Of a DNA stretch of 64,000 nt, positions 10,801 through 22,085 are shown piece by piece. A program made the translations under genes and the position numbers. Below the pieces are notes generated by a model, which saw only the letters and a list, made by a program, of their open reading frames with translations, did no database searches and was not told where the DNA came from. This DNA comes from Triparma verrucosa (Eukaryota; Sar; Bolidophyceae; Parmales; Triparmaceae). The stretch lies in the NCBI GenBank assembly GCA_030267905.1, contig BRXX01000316.1, positions 19,522 through 83,521 on the forward strand. Reading direction: 5' to 3'. The first letter of the stretch is position 1. Every line of letters starts with the position of its first letter.

Positions 10801-12404
10801 CGGCGTGATCAATTATGCGGGAAGGGCAACCGGCACAACCCATGAAGACCTCGCCAACTGTTTCTATCTTGTAGACGCCCGTTTCCTCCGTGATTTTGTC
10901 GAACTCGGAGTACAGCACGTTCAGGAGAAAGAGAAGATTTTCGGGTTCGAGGCTTCTCGCGATCGTCACGAAGTCGTCTAATATGCAAAATAAGACCGTG
11001 ACCTCGTTGTATGTGTCGACGACCGCCGAGCTATCCTTTGTCTTGAACTTTTCTATCATTTCCTGTGGCAGCATGCTCTGCAGCATAGTCTGGTTCTGCT
11101 CTGTGGCCAGCCGCATGATTTCTGTCTGGCAGAGGGACGTCTGGACCGTCTTAAAATTCTTGCGGAGAACCTTTTCGCGGCGGAAGCTGATGAAGCTTGC
11201 GAGGGCCACGGTGAAAAATATCACAGCACAGGGCTGTGATATCTTCATCAACTTCTCTACAGTGCTTTCTTCCTCGTCTTCGTGATTGAGGCGTGTGCAT
11301 CTGAAGGCGTACCCGTCATTCCTGCAATTCCAGCCGTCGCGTTCCATTTCGTAGAAGCCGATCCAGAAGCAAAGGGCAAAGAAGATTGTGCAGTACGTGA
11401 AGCTTATGGAAGAGACGGTGAACGTGCGAAGGGGGTTCATGTAGAAGAGGAGGATCAAGAATACGACGGACTGGCCGTAGTCGACGGTGCGCCATGTGAA
11501 AATGACGGTAAGGGGGTACAAGCCCAATACGCAGAACGCCCCTGCGAGGTAATTTTGGTGGCGAAAGTAGCTATCCTTCTTGAAGAAGCTACATCCAAAT
11601 ATGACCAGCGGCTGCCATAAGAGCACCCTCAGGATGATTGTTGTCATCGACTTCTCGATGAACTGTTCGTTCGTCTGCCTCCAACTCTCGTGGTCCATGA
11701 GGTCCATGTCGTGGGTCTCGCTGCCCATTTCGCCCATGCCGTGGTCGTCCAGGTCGCTCTTCAGGTTGATGTACACAATGTCAACAAGGGTGAGCATGCA
11801 GACACCGATTTGGAGGAACCAAGTGAAAAGGACTCGGAGGAAGGAGCGGAATCTGCCCGCGTCCTCTCTGTAGTACTGATCTTCCATTTCCATTACGACT
11901 CTGTCCTTCCTGATGTACCGCAGGGTTGTCGGAGCAATCTCCGTTTCCTGCAGCCGTTTTAATTTGTCGTTTGCTTTTCGTGTTTCCTGCGGTCGGGCGG
12001 CACGGGGAGGCGGGAGGGGGTGAAGGGTGGCGGGGGTCAGAAGTGTCGACAAACTTCGAAGCACACCGAACTTTTTAAGAGGTCAGGTGCTCACTCACCT
12101 GCTGCTCCCTCGTCTCATAGCCAGCCCCCGCATCGGCGTTGTTTGAAAAGCTCCGGTTTGACATATTATTGGCGGGAATTGATACTGGGGGGGGGAGGTA
12201 GGTGTTATACACACGTTAGAGGGCTGAGGCCTTAAACACACAAACACCGAGATGCTCCTCACCTTCGCTATTCAGGGCACTATTTTGGCTAGATGGAGGG
12301 GGAACGGTCGCCGGCGATTGCCTGTCCTCGCCATCCGGGGGGATCTCATGGGTTTCAGGCCGGAAGGCGGGGAGAACCGCGGCTGAACCCGGGTTCATGG
12401 CCAT
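7886..12404 (-). CDS. Membrane-bound class III nucleotide cyclase with two catalytic domains (guanylyl/adenylyl cyclase)
   Basis: Four exons (12263-12404, 12099-12184, 9270-11986, 7886-9140) give 1399 aa. After a polar N-terminus come about six membrane segments (residues about 125-345), then cyclase homology domain 1 (about 400-595). A Ser/Arg-rich linker, a second membrane set and domain 2 (about 1150-1330) follow. Layout matches mammalian membrane adenylyl cyclases. Domain 1 has lost the first metal Asp (FCILDDF) and has GEVFM for the second, but keeps the transition-state Asn and Arg (DTVNTASRM). Domain 2 keeps both Asps (FCDMVGF, VIGDALL) but lacks the Asn/Arg (GEAVKVVEIM). Together they would make one site. 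Domain 1 has Glu (YKIETVG) at the purine-selecting position, as in guanylyl cyclases, so cGMP is the likelier product; this is uncertain. Confidence 0.9.
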
Positions 12405-12675
12405 GGCGAGGGTAGGCAGGTGGGAGTGTGGTGGGGGAGGGGGGGGTTAGCTCCGAGTAACCCTTTTGGTTCGGCAAGGGAGGGCGCGCCTGAGGGCGTG
12501 GTAGTGAGCGGAGATAAGAACAACGATACAAGGTGTACGGTGGATAACTAGTCAACCCCTATTGCTGCGCCGTGTTTTGAGGGCTGAAAAAAAAATTGGT
12601 TTGGATAGCCCTCCCAGATCAGGTGGGAAGGAAAATATCCGGATTATTTTGGTCAAGCCAATATCTTCTTCAATC

Positions 12676-14223
12676 ATGTCTGCACCTGTTAAAATTGGTG
12701 GGGACTGGGTTGAGAATACTGACGCGTCCACTGGACGGAAGTACTACGCGAATACGGTGACGAAGGTGAGAGATTGGACTGTTTTGATGTGGGGGCCTGC
12801 GGAGGAACCCCCAGGCAGTTGGGGGCTGGTTGTCGGAAGTGTGGCGCCGGTCGGGGCATTTTGAGGGGTTTGTAGTTGCAAAATGCGCCCTTATACTCTC
12901 TTTCTGGTCCGACGTGACGATTATCCACACTTTCAGCCGCATTGGGCTCCCCAGTAGCTCTGCACTGTTACTGCTCCGCGTTGTTGCTGCTGCCTGAGGC
13001 TCAACTAGTTGTTACAAGCGTCGAAGCGCGCCCCCTCGCACTTTAGACCCTGCTACTTTCTCTCTTGTGATCTCTAACGTAGAACTACATCCCCAGGAAT
13101 CGTCCTGGGAGTACCCTACAGAGCTCAAGGTAGCCGAGGCCGGCGGGGCCAAACCCAAGGATGAGTGGGTCGAGAAGCTCGACGCCAACTCTGGCAATTA
13201 CTACTATTATAATAGAACCACGAAGGATACTACGTGGGACAAGCCTGCGGATTTCAAGCCGGCCGAAAAGCCAGCTGCTGGGGTATCAGACTGGGCTAGC
13301 AAAGTGGATCCTTCTAGCGGGCAGGTGAGAAGGCGAGGGAGCGGCGCCTACACCCGAAACAGTTTTCACACCCATCACAATTTCCTCACACGCGCCCCCT
13401 CCCACCTTCCCCCCCCCCCATCAACGCCTTCCCAATAACACCCCTCCTAGACGTATTACTACAACAAGGTGACGAAGGAGAGCTCATGGGAAGTCCCTGC
13501 CGGGTTTGTGGAGCCGTCTGCCAACAAGGAGGAGCCGAAAAAAGAGGAGCCAAAGAAAGTGGAGGTCAAAAAGGCAGCCTCGTCGTCGCCGGCTCCTGCG
13601 CCCGCTCCCGCCGCTGCTGCTGCGAAGAAGACCTCCCCCACCAGAGAAATGTCCAAGACGACCAGTGGCAAGGACGATGACACATCTGATGATATTCTGA
13701 AGTCTGTGGAGGAAATCACTGCGGGCATTGGGGACGTCACCTTCGAAAGCTTCGTCGAGGAGTTCTTCAAGCTTGATCGCAAGGGAATGTTCAACAGCAA
13801 GACCAGCGTGGAGAAGATTTCGTCGTGGAAGAACGAGCTCATCAAGACTTCCCTCCTGCAGCTTCCACCCGATTTAGCAAGCGAGGCACTTCAGACTTTT
13901 AGGAACGTGACCGGATACATGGGAGATAGGGGAAGTAGCAAGGAGCCCCTTGGTCACGTGACCAAGATTCTGAGCTCCCTCATGCTTGCGCCTGAGCAGC
14001 TGAGGGACGAAGTCTACTGCCAAATTTGCAAGCAGGTCAACAACAATCCTGACCAGGTTTCGACCGTCAGAGGCTGGCAGCTCATGGTCATCATGCTCAG
14101 TAGTTTCCCCCCGAGCAGTAGGTTGCAGCTTCCGTTGACCGCCTTCTGTGCGAACAAGCTCAAGGACGTAGACGGAGGAGGTAAGAAAAGACAGAGGAAA
14201 CCCAGAAGTTGCGAACACGATCT

Positions 14224-14255
<32 letters not shown>

Positions 14256-15364
14256 AACTCTCGCACTCGACTCGCTTCCACGCACGCACAGATTTCGTCC
14301 CGAAGTACGCTGAATTCGCCATCCGACGTATCCCTCGCATCTTTGACCTTGGCCCCCGCCGAGAGATCCCCACCCAAGTTGAGCTCGAGGCGCTCAAGCG
14401 TTGTGCCAAGGTCACCGTGAGGATCAATTTCCTCGACAAGAAGTACATCATGGTCCAGACCGACTCGTGGACAACTGCTCAGGAGTTCAACGAGCTTGTA
14501 GCCAAGAAGCTCGGCATCGAGGATCCGACCCCATACGCCCTCTTTGAGGTATCATCTGACGATGAGGAGCGTGTCCTTGAGCCTGAAGAACGCCTCTTGG
14601 ACCTCGTCTCCTACTGGCAGCGTCTTGCCGTCGAGGAGAGGAAGGGCAAGGGTAAGGGTGCCAAGATCCAGGAGTTCCAATTCGTCTTCAAGGTTAGGCT
14701 GTTCTTTGACGTCTCAGACAGTGACCACGCTGGTATCGAGATGATGTACCTCCAGGCTAGCACGGATGTCGTGGACGCGAGGTACCCGTGCACGGAACAG
14801 GACAGCCTTACTCTCGCGGCCTTGCAAGTCCAAGAAAAATACGGAGATCATCCCGGCCCGGGGAAGGAGTTCACTGACCTCGAAGGCGTCGACTCCAAGA
14901 CGGGCAAGCCCAAACTGATGAACTTTCTTGCTCACAAATACTTCGCCGACGGAGAGGACCGCAACCAGGAGCTCATTCAACAAATCCTCAAGCTCTATGC
15001 CAAGCTCAGCGGGTACAGCACACAGGAAGCTAGGCTCAGCTACCTCGACTACGTCAAGAGCTGGAAGATTTACGGCTCTGCATACTTCTTCGCTGAGCCG
15101 CAGAACAGCTCCCTCCGCTTCCCGTCAGCGATCGTTCTCGCCATCAACTCCAAGGGTATCCTCATTGTGGACCCTGACACCAAGGAGTTCTTAGCCGAGT
15201 ACACTTTCAAGGATGTTGTTACTTGGGGACACAGTTCAAACTCGTTCGTGGTCGTCACTGGCGGAATGATGAGGCAGACCAAGATTTATTTCAAGACGGA
15301 CCAGGGTAAGGAGATCAACTCCATTGTAAAGAGCTACGTCGAGAGGGTGATGGGTCCAAAGTAG
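12676..15364 (+). CDS. WW-MyTH4-FERM protein without a motor domain
   Basis: Four exons (12676-12765, 13097-13324, 13451-14180, 14292-15364) encode 706 aa. Three WW-type units come first: DWVENTDASTGRKYYAN with SSWEYP, then DEWVEKLDANSGNYYYYN with TTWDKP, then SDWASKVDPSSGQ with YYYNKVTKESSWEVP. A Lys/Glu/Ala/Pro-rich linker leads to a MyTH4 domain at about 200-350 (LRDEVYCQICKQVNNNP, RGWQLMVIMLSSFPPS). A FERM domain runs to the end. WW units bind proline-rich ligands; MyTH4-FERM tandems bind microtubules and cargo in unconventional myosins and plant kinesins. Here no motor is encoded upstream, so it is probably a stand-alone cytoskeletal adaptor. Introns 1 and 2 split WW domains. Confidence 0.9.
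14225..14255. repeat. (CAA)n microsatellite in an intron
   Basis: About ten ACA/CAA units lie within the last intron of the WW-MyTH4-FERM gene. Confidence 0.9.
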
Positions 15365-15512
15365 GAAAGGGTTGGAAGAAAATGAGAAAATAATACAAAG
15401 AAACTAGGTGGGGTGGTGGGGATGGTGGAGGGACGGTTTGGGGAGGGTAAAAACGAAAGAGATCTTTTGGTCTCATAAATGTTCATAATGGGCGTTTTTG
15501 TTATGTATATTT

Positions 15513-15917
15513 TCAACTTTCCTCTTGCTCGTCCGGTGCATCTTCCCATGGGGCGGGGGCAATATATCGCTTCTGCTTCTCGTTTTCCTTGTTGACCTGC
15601 TGCTCCGCCTCCTCATCCATGCTCGCCTTGATTAAAGCATCCTGCTTGGCCAGCTCTCGCATCTTTTGAATCCTCTGAGATGCAACCCTGTCTGTCTTGC
15701 TCACGTGTCTCTTCAGATTATTGGCCGTCATCCCGCTAGCCTCCTTGCCACCTCCCACCAGGGCTCCCCCATTGCCCGAATTGAATTCTGGATAATTGAA
15801 CGTGCCCCTTGCTCTCTGCCACATCTCCTCGATTTCCTGCTCAGTTATGGTCGGCGCTCGGGCAATTTGAGACTTGGTGAGTGATCGTGTCGAAGCGGAC
15901 GATGTCCTCTGGCTCAT
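15513..15917 (-). CDS. Hypothetical 134-aa coiled-coil protein
   Basis: Single exon from ATG at 15917. The product is polar and largely helical, with a Ser/Thr-rich N-terminus and a charged C-terminal half (e.g. RIQKMRELAKQDALIKASMD) that looks like a short coiled coil. It ends in an acidic tail. No family is recognised. It is transcribed away from the RING-CH gene, sharing about 250 bases of upstream sequence. Confidence 0.6.
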   Translation of the reverse strand: MSQRTSSASTRSLTKSQIARAPTITEQEIEEMWQRARGTFNYPEFNSGNGGALVGGGKEASGMTANNLKRHVSKTDRVASQRIQKMRELAKQDALIKASMDEEAEQQVNKENEKQKRYIAPAPWEDAPDEQEES

Positions 15918-16168
15918 TATGGTGAAAAATTCTGGTATATTTTATGTTCTGGAGAACTTCCCAAGAGATGGAGAAATTCATAAGCTATTCAAATTTACGA
16001 GCCATCAAAGCCACCTGCGCTCACAGCTTCATACCTTATTTCCTTGTAAATACAAATACGGAAAGTCGTCTCCCAGTCGCTGGTTGCTCTCGCCTCCGCA
16101 ACCCTTTCCCACTCTCCTCTTAAATTTATTGCCCGGCGCGGGCCAACGGAGAGGGACTTCGCATCAGA

Positions 16169-16825
16169 ATGGATGAAGAGAATAAATTGGAGGAGTCCCT
16201 CTTGCCCCAGAGCGCCCGGACAGTCGGGACAGTCGAGGCCTACAACCAGACCTACCCTGAAGTTTCCGAGACCTTCGATTGCCGAATCTGTGGGGGGGGA
16301 CAAATCTCGAAGGATGACCCACTCCTAGCGCCATGCGCTTGCATGGGGGGGATGTCATTAGTGCACGCGAAATGCTTAATGAAATGGATAGAAATGCGAC
16401 CGCAGCAAGAGGAAGAGCAGATGATGAAGTGCGAGATTTGCAAAGAGCCCTACAAGGTTGAGTTGAAGTATAGGTTTAGTTGCAGGGCTGAGAAGGTGTG
16501 TCAGTGCAAGCCTCTTGGCTACGTGCTGGAAGCCCTGATGCTACTCTTCTGCCTCACCTGCACAACGATTATGATGATAATCGTGGAGCCCAAGCTCGCA
16601 GAGGACGACGAGTCGTCGAGCGTCATGGTTTGGAGTCTCTTTGGCATCACTTGCCTGATGGCGTTTGTGGCTTTTAGGAAGATAGTGCACAGATTCATCA
16701 TGAGCGCAAGCTACACTGAGATCGTTGCATCAGAACCCGGACCTTTCGGGGCTCAGGCAAATCCACTTGCGGGGGGGAATAGGCGGAGTAGTCTCAACGG
16801 CGTTCCTGAGGGGGAACAGGTATGA
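16169..16825 (+). CDS. RING-CH (MARCH-type) membrane E3 ubiquitin ligase
   Basis: Single-exon gene of 218 aa. A RING-CH zinc finger fills residues about 31-95. Its C4HC3 pattern is visible as CRICGG, CACMGGMSLVHAKCLMKWI and CEICKEPY. Two hydrophobic segments follow (about 116-134 and 147-163), then a polar tail. MARCH ligases use this fold to bring an E2 to membrane proteins, sending them for endocytosis or degradation at the ER, Golgi or endosome. The length and the RING-then-two-TM layout are typical. The substrate is unknown. Confidence 0.9.
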   Translation: MDEENKLEESLLPQSARTVGTVEAYNQTYPEVSETFDCRICGGGQISKDDPLLAPCACMGGMSLVHAKCLMKWIEMRPQQEEEQMMKCEICKEPYKVELKYRFSCRAEKVCQCKPLGYVLEALMLLFCLTCTTIMMIIVEPKLAEDDESSSVMVWSLFGITCLMAFVAFRKIVHRFIMSASYTEIVASEPGPFGAQANPLAGGNRRSSLNGVPEGEQV

Positions 16826-16964
16826 TGATTTTTTGGTCAAAATGTCTAGCTTTTTTGTGTCTGGTCAACTCTTCAACCCTGCCCCTCTCCCCGCACCCCC
16901 ACCCGCAAGTCTCATCCCCGTTTTTTTATTTAATTAATTAACATACTCGAACTCTTGCTTGCCT

Positions 16965-19630
16965 CTAAAACTTTCCGCCTACCGAGTTGAACAGATTCTG
17001 CTGCTTCTGATACTGCTGGTACCTAGCATTTGAGTTGGGCGGCGTTTGCATCTGCTTGGGTGTCGCGCCCATGCCTCCGAATGCAGTTGAGATGTCCTGA
17101 GGAGATCCTCCGTAGACATTATTAGGGGGCATCGCTCCCACACCACCCATGGGTTGTTGCTGCATTCCCATGCCCATGGGGTGCTGCTGCATCATGTACA
17201 TGCCGTTGTTCATCATGCCGCCGGTCGGAGCTGGCTGCATAGGAGCCAGCCGCATGGGTTGCACGGGAGTGGATGAGCCGAACGGGTCCGAAGCAACAGG
17301 CGGAGGACTGGCCATGGGGGAGGGGTCGGAGAAATTGTCCGAGCCAAAGGACTGACTTGGCTGAGGCGTCCCGTTTCCGAAGGAAATACCTCCCTGCGAT
17401 CCGAACATGCCTCCTGCACTGCTCGTCTGCTCCAGCGGGGGAGCTGGTGCGGACGAGAATGGGTCTGCCCCAAATGGGTCAGAGGATACGGCAGGAGGAG
17501 GGGCTGGGGCGGGGGCGGGGGCGGTGCCGAACGGGTCGGAGGATGCACCGAAGGGGTCTTGTCCGTTGCTGTTGCTGTTGTTGGAGCCAAACGGATCGGA
17601 AGAGGGGTTTGGATCATTGGATCCGAAGGGATCGGATGCAGAGCCTTGGTCGTTAGACCCGAAGGGGTCAGATGAAGGAGGGGCGCTGTCGCCACTGAAA
17701 AAGTCGTCTATGGGGGCGGGGGCGGGAGCGGGAGCGGGAGCGGGGGCGCTGTCGCCACCAAAAAAATCGTCTATGGGGGCAGAGGCGGGGGCGGGGGTGG
17801 GAGCTCCAAAGTCCGAGGACCCAAAGTAATCCGAAGTCCCAAAATTATTATCCGAGGACCCAAAGTCAGACGACCCGAAACCGTCGCCGCCTCCTCCACC
17901 AAAAACGTCGTCAAAGCCGCCCGCGGCATTTGAAGGAGGCGTAGGAGCTGATCCCCAAGGGTCGCCACCCCCAACGGAGCCGAAGAGCTGTTGCTGGTTA
18001 CTCTGGTTGACTGGCGGAGCGGCTGGTGGTTGGGTAGGGGCACCAAAAGCTGCTGGGGCCGCGCCTTTCTTCTGGCGACGGCGAGCGGCGGCTCCAGAGA
18101 GCTGTTTCGCCTCTTTGTTTGCAAGGATGTCGTGATTGGTGGTTCGGCCGACGCCTTGGCCCGAGACATTGAAACTTCCCTCTCTCGCCCCGTGCTCAGC
18201 TCCCCCCATGGCTGGCTTCGGTTGACGAGTGAGCGCCGGCAGAGGCTTGTTCTCCATCAGGTTAATCAGCGATTGAATGACCTCTTTAATATCTAACCTC
18301 GCGTCCCCATCAACTTCTAACATTCTCTTGAGCAGCTCAGGCAACAGTCCGTATGGGTGGTTGCTGGGAATATCGTACTTGGCGCTTAGGATGGCGAGGT
18401 TGCTACCCTCTTCAAATGTGTTCTTGAAGAACAGCATCGTGTAGAGGCAGCAGCCGAGCGCCCAGATGTCCGTTTTGGAAGTCAAGTTGGGCCTCATGTA
18501 AAGATCGACCATCTCGGGCGCTCTGTACATCTGGGTGGTAGTTTTTCCGATGACTTCCTCCGCTTTTGTTCTGAGGGAGTGGGGTTAGAAGTAAGTTAGG
18601 TTGGGAACGTGAGGCGCGGAGGGGGTGCGCTCGTACCTTTCCAGGGCGTTCTTGATGCTGACCTCCCCCCAAATGCAGGACCCGAAGTCGCACAACTTGT
18701 AAACGTTATTCTGTATGAGGAAGTTCTCGAGCTTGAGGTCTCGATGCGTGATGTCGCGCTCATGCAGGAACGATACCGCCGAGCAAATCTGTCCGAAAGA
18801 GCGCAACAGTGAGGGAACATTCCATCGCTGTGAAGGGGAAGGGGTAGGGGTTGGGGGCTGTGTTAGCGTACGTGTAGTTTGCAGTTTTGAAGTGTTGTCA
18901 ATTTACTCACCTCCCCTCGCTGCTTCATGGTCTTGACGACGTCAAACGTGTGGCCCTCGCTACAGAACTCCATCAGTATGAGGTGGTCCATCCTGCTCCG
19001 GCCGCTGGGCCTCATCTGAACGTCAACCATCGTGACAATATTCGGATGTCCAGATGCCTCCCTGAGAATCTGCGACGAGCGAAGCGAGGAGCGAAGCGGC
19101 GAGCATGAATATGGGCGTTCTCGAGTTAGACACTCAACAAACACACTTGCCCAAACTCAATTCGCCCATTACCATCATCTTAGCTCACCTTTGTCTCTGT
19201 CTCGGAGACCTGCTTCTGCTCCTCCGTCTGGACGGAGGTCGCCTTGAGGCAATACACCTGACCGCCGGTATCGTAGCTCGACATGTGGTTGGTGGCGTTG
19301 TCTCCTTGCGCCTCTTTTACGAGGTAAACGAAAGAAAATCCACCCTCGCCGACCTTCCGTACTGGTGGGGGAGGGATGAGAGGAAGGGTTTCGGGGGGGA
19401 AGGGGGGGAGATCGAGGGGTGAGCGGGGGTGGAAAAATCTGGCGTCACGGAGGAGAAGGATGACGGGGCTGAAAATCAAAACGTGCCCCTAACGGCAATA
19501 TATTTATGACAAAATGGACGAGGATATGATGTCGATGCCGCGGCACGCCTAGCTCACCTACGGTTAACGTTCTCCTATTGATTGCGATGTCTCCGGACAA
19601 ATTCGACAGGGTGACGCTGCCGCTCATCAT
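16965..19630 (-). CDS. NAK/AAK1-family Ser/Thr kinase with a DPF-rich clathrin-adaptor tail
   Basis: Five exons (19558-19630, 19189-19361, 18911-19069, 18637-18827, 16965-18570) encode 733 aa. Kinase motifs in order: glycine loop VGEGGFSFVYLV, Lys in YCLKA, catalytic loop HRDLKLENFLIQ, CDFGS, and the family-specific TTTQMYRAPEMVDLY. That segment identifies the NAK family (AAK1, BIKE, GAK, yeast Ark/Prk), which phosphorylates the mu subunit of AP-2 and controls endocytosis and actin patches. The tail of about 400 residues is Pro/Gly/Ser-rich and holds eight DPF motifs plus acidic DDFF clusters. DPF motifs bind AP-2 appendages in other species. Intron 2 carries the repeated TCGTCGCAG-type 3' block. 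Confidence 0.92.
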
Positions 19631-20157
19631 GGCTGTGGAACTGTGTGCGTCTGTGGTCAGCGGCGTTGGGAGGAAGAGGAAGGCGAGCGGTTAGGCTGGA
19701 GGATATCTGCAGCAGAGAGCGAGAGCGGATAACAAATGTTCTGGTGTTAGTGGGCGAGTTGGGAGGAAGCTATGTGACACGAATGGCAGCAACACTGGTA
19801 ATTCTTTGGTGCGTGCACGGCAGCAAATAAACTACTACTTGCCTCTACGAGAGGAGTCCGAAAGGAGGGTGATGGGATCCAGGCCAAAATGGCATGCTTC
19901 CAATTTCATTATCATTGTTTTGGCGGCTCAGCGTTCGAGATCTCGCTTATATTTCAGTGGCACCGGCTCTCTCCTACAATATAATTGCTGCTTCGTTTAT
20001 ATCTCAGACGCCTGGAGTGGCTCCGCTGTGCCATTTTTGGTAATCCATCCAGGTCGCCCAAGACGACGAGCATCAGGGCCCTTCTCAACTCTTCGTCTCC
20101 TTTTCAACAGCGTCGAGCAGCAGCGGCGAGGTTGCAGTGCGAGTGAATTCCGAGGTG
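19631..20157. other. Intergenic region between divergent genes
   Basis: 527 bases separate the starts of the kinase gene and the Gly-rich membrane protein gene. Small frames occur but none has coding character; it probably holds two promoters and leaders. Confidence 0.5.
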
Positions 20158-21471
20158 ATGCCCAGTATGACCGGTCCTCCGCCGTTGCACCCGAACTCGC
20201 GTCGTGGGAGCCCCAGCAGCAGAGGGTTAAAGACCCAAGGCGCAAGCGCCAAGAAGCCTAGTGCAATGAACGTGGAAGATGAGGAAGGCCGTCCGAGGCA
20301 CGCGCGCGCGAGGAGAGGGAGGGAGCCTTCGGGTTCGAGCCTTCAGAGCAAGGAGCTCTCTCGGTACGAGAGGATAGCGACGAGGTGAGATCCATGACGC
20401 GAGACGACAAGGAAGCTGTATGGAGGTGATGATGAACTACACTAACCCTACGGTTCACAGGACTCTAGGCACTGCGCTGACGACCCTGTTACTGATACTG
20501 CTTTCCATCGTCCTGTCGTCCGCAACCTCATTAATCTCAACAATTCAAACAACGCAAGTTCCTGCAGCCAGTGCTGACTCCCGTGCTAACTGGGCGTTGA
20601 CAAATGCCGGCGAGTGGTCGGCTTACGTTAGTACGTACTACTACGTTATCGACGCGCCTGTCAGGGTTGAATCTGATGGTGGCGGCAGTGGAAATGGTAG
20701 CGGAGGGGGGGGTGGGGGGGGTGGGGGGGGGAGTGATAGCAACACTAATAGCAACAACGGCAACAAGCCATCCAGACACGCTCTGGTTCATACCTCGATA
20801 CCACGGAACGGGCTGATGGCGTGGCTCGACAGGAAGCTGGTGCAGAACCCTGTGCCAGTGCTTTCGGCGACAGAGGTGATGGTTTTGTTGTCATCGTTGC
20901 CTGTATTTGTAAATATGCCGGGCATGGTCAATAACATCAAGGTCAACGAGGAGGGCTTCGGGTCGGTGGAAGGGGTTCTGGAGGGGTTGTTCGGCAGCGG
21001 TGAGTCAGGGATTCTTTTTCGGGGGGGGGGGTTACCGCCGTTTTACAGGTCACAAATTTGCTAACAATTGCACTGAATATAAATATTACAGGCATTGGAG
21101 TCAAGGCAGGCGAATTTTATTGGAGATACTACACTTCTTCCACGTCCACCTCCCCCCTTCTGGAGGAAGAGGAAAGGAAAGACGTGACAATTACAAAATA
21201 CCTCACCTCCCTCGCAGTCCACGCCGTCCAGACCTGCACATTCCTCATTGCACTCCACTCCGTACCGCAACTGCTGAAGCTCAACCACGTGCCCAGGTGG
21301 GCGATATATCTAATAGGGCTAGCCTGGTGGGGGGTTGACATGAGGCCAGAAATAGCAGTCGCGGCCGGGGCGGCAGGATCCACCTTACGCCAAAGCTGGA
21401 AGCTCGCAGGAAGCATGCTTGGGGCCATGATGGGAGGGAAACTTTGCCGAGAGTGGTTCCCGCTCCAGTGA
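20158..21471 (+). CDS. Hypothetical multi-pass membrane protein with a poly-Gly loop
   Basis: Three exons (20158-20384, 20461-20999, 21092-21471) encode 381 aa. ATG at 20158 is the first in frame. The N-terminal 75 residues are basic and Ser/Pro-rich. A strong hydrophobic segment follows the first splice (TALTTLLLILLSIVLSSATS). A Gly-rich loop at about 150-170 is encoded by G-run DNA (20697-20732). Several further hydrophobic segments end in GAMMGGKLCREWFPLQ. The pattern of small-residue membrane helices suggests a channel or transporter, but no NPA box or other signature is visible, so no function is given. Confidence 0.65.
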
Positions 21472-22085
21472 GATTGAGGTTGACCGGTTGATAGGATAGT
21501 ATGATAAAAATGATGTAAGCTTTTGTTCTTCGAATTGTAACGTGTTTATTTTACGTTCCAAAAAAAAAATTCAAAAAATGTTTTTTTAAGTTCTAGTAGT
21601 CATTTTATGGACAAGTTTTGGCCATATTCTTCACTTTGAGGCCTCTTGAAGGAATAATATACCATTTAAAGGGACAAAAAATAGATTTTAGTTGGTTGCA
21701 ACAAAAAAACTGGATAAGTTCTAATTTGACCTATTTGTGTTCTCATACCTTCTTAAATATGATCATTTTTCTAAATATGGCATTTATTGTGTCAATATCA
21801 CTTTTGATCGTGAAAATTCATGTGAAAATTTGACCAAAATGGGCTTTTCTTTAAAAATTTAATATATAAAAGTTCTTTGATAGGCCCAAAAGTGAATAAT
21901 ATGGGCAAAACTGACCACTGAAATCCCCCTGTCGTGAGTTAGAATATTTCTCTGGGAAACGACAACCCAAGTTTCGGACTGTTTTTTGCTGTTCTGGACG
22001 TCCGCCTGCATCTACAGTGGAAAAACCCCAACCCTAATACAATCTCCTACCCCTTGAAGTAATTTAGAAAACAACAAGCATAATT
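21472..22085. other. AT-rich intergenic region between convergent genes
   Basis: 614 bases with poly-A and poly-T runs. No gene or RNA feature was recognised. It holds the 3' ends of the two flanking transcripts. Confidence 0.6.

Noticed and set aside
21472..22085. Possible transposon in the AT-rich gap
   Set aside because: No terminal repeats, no transposase or reverse transcriptase frame was found.
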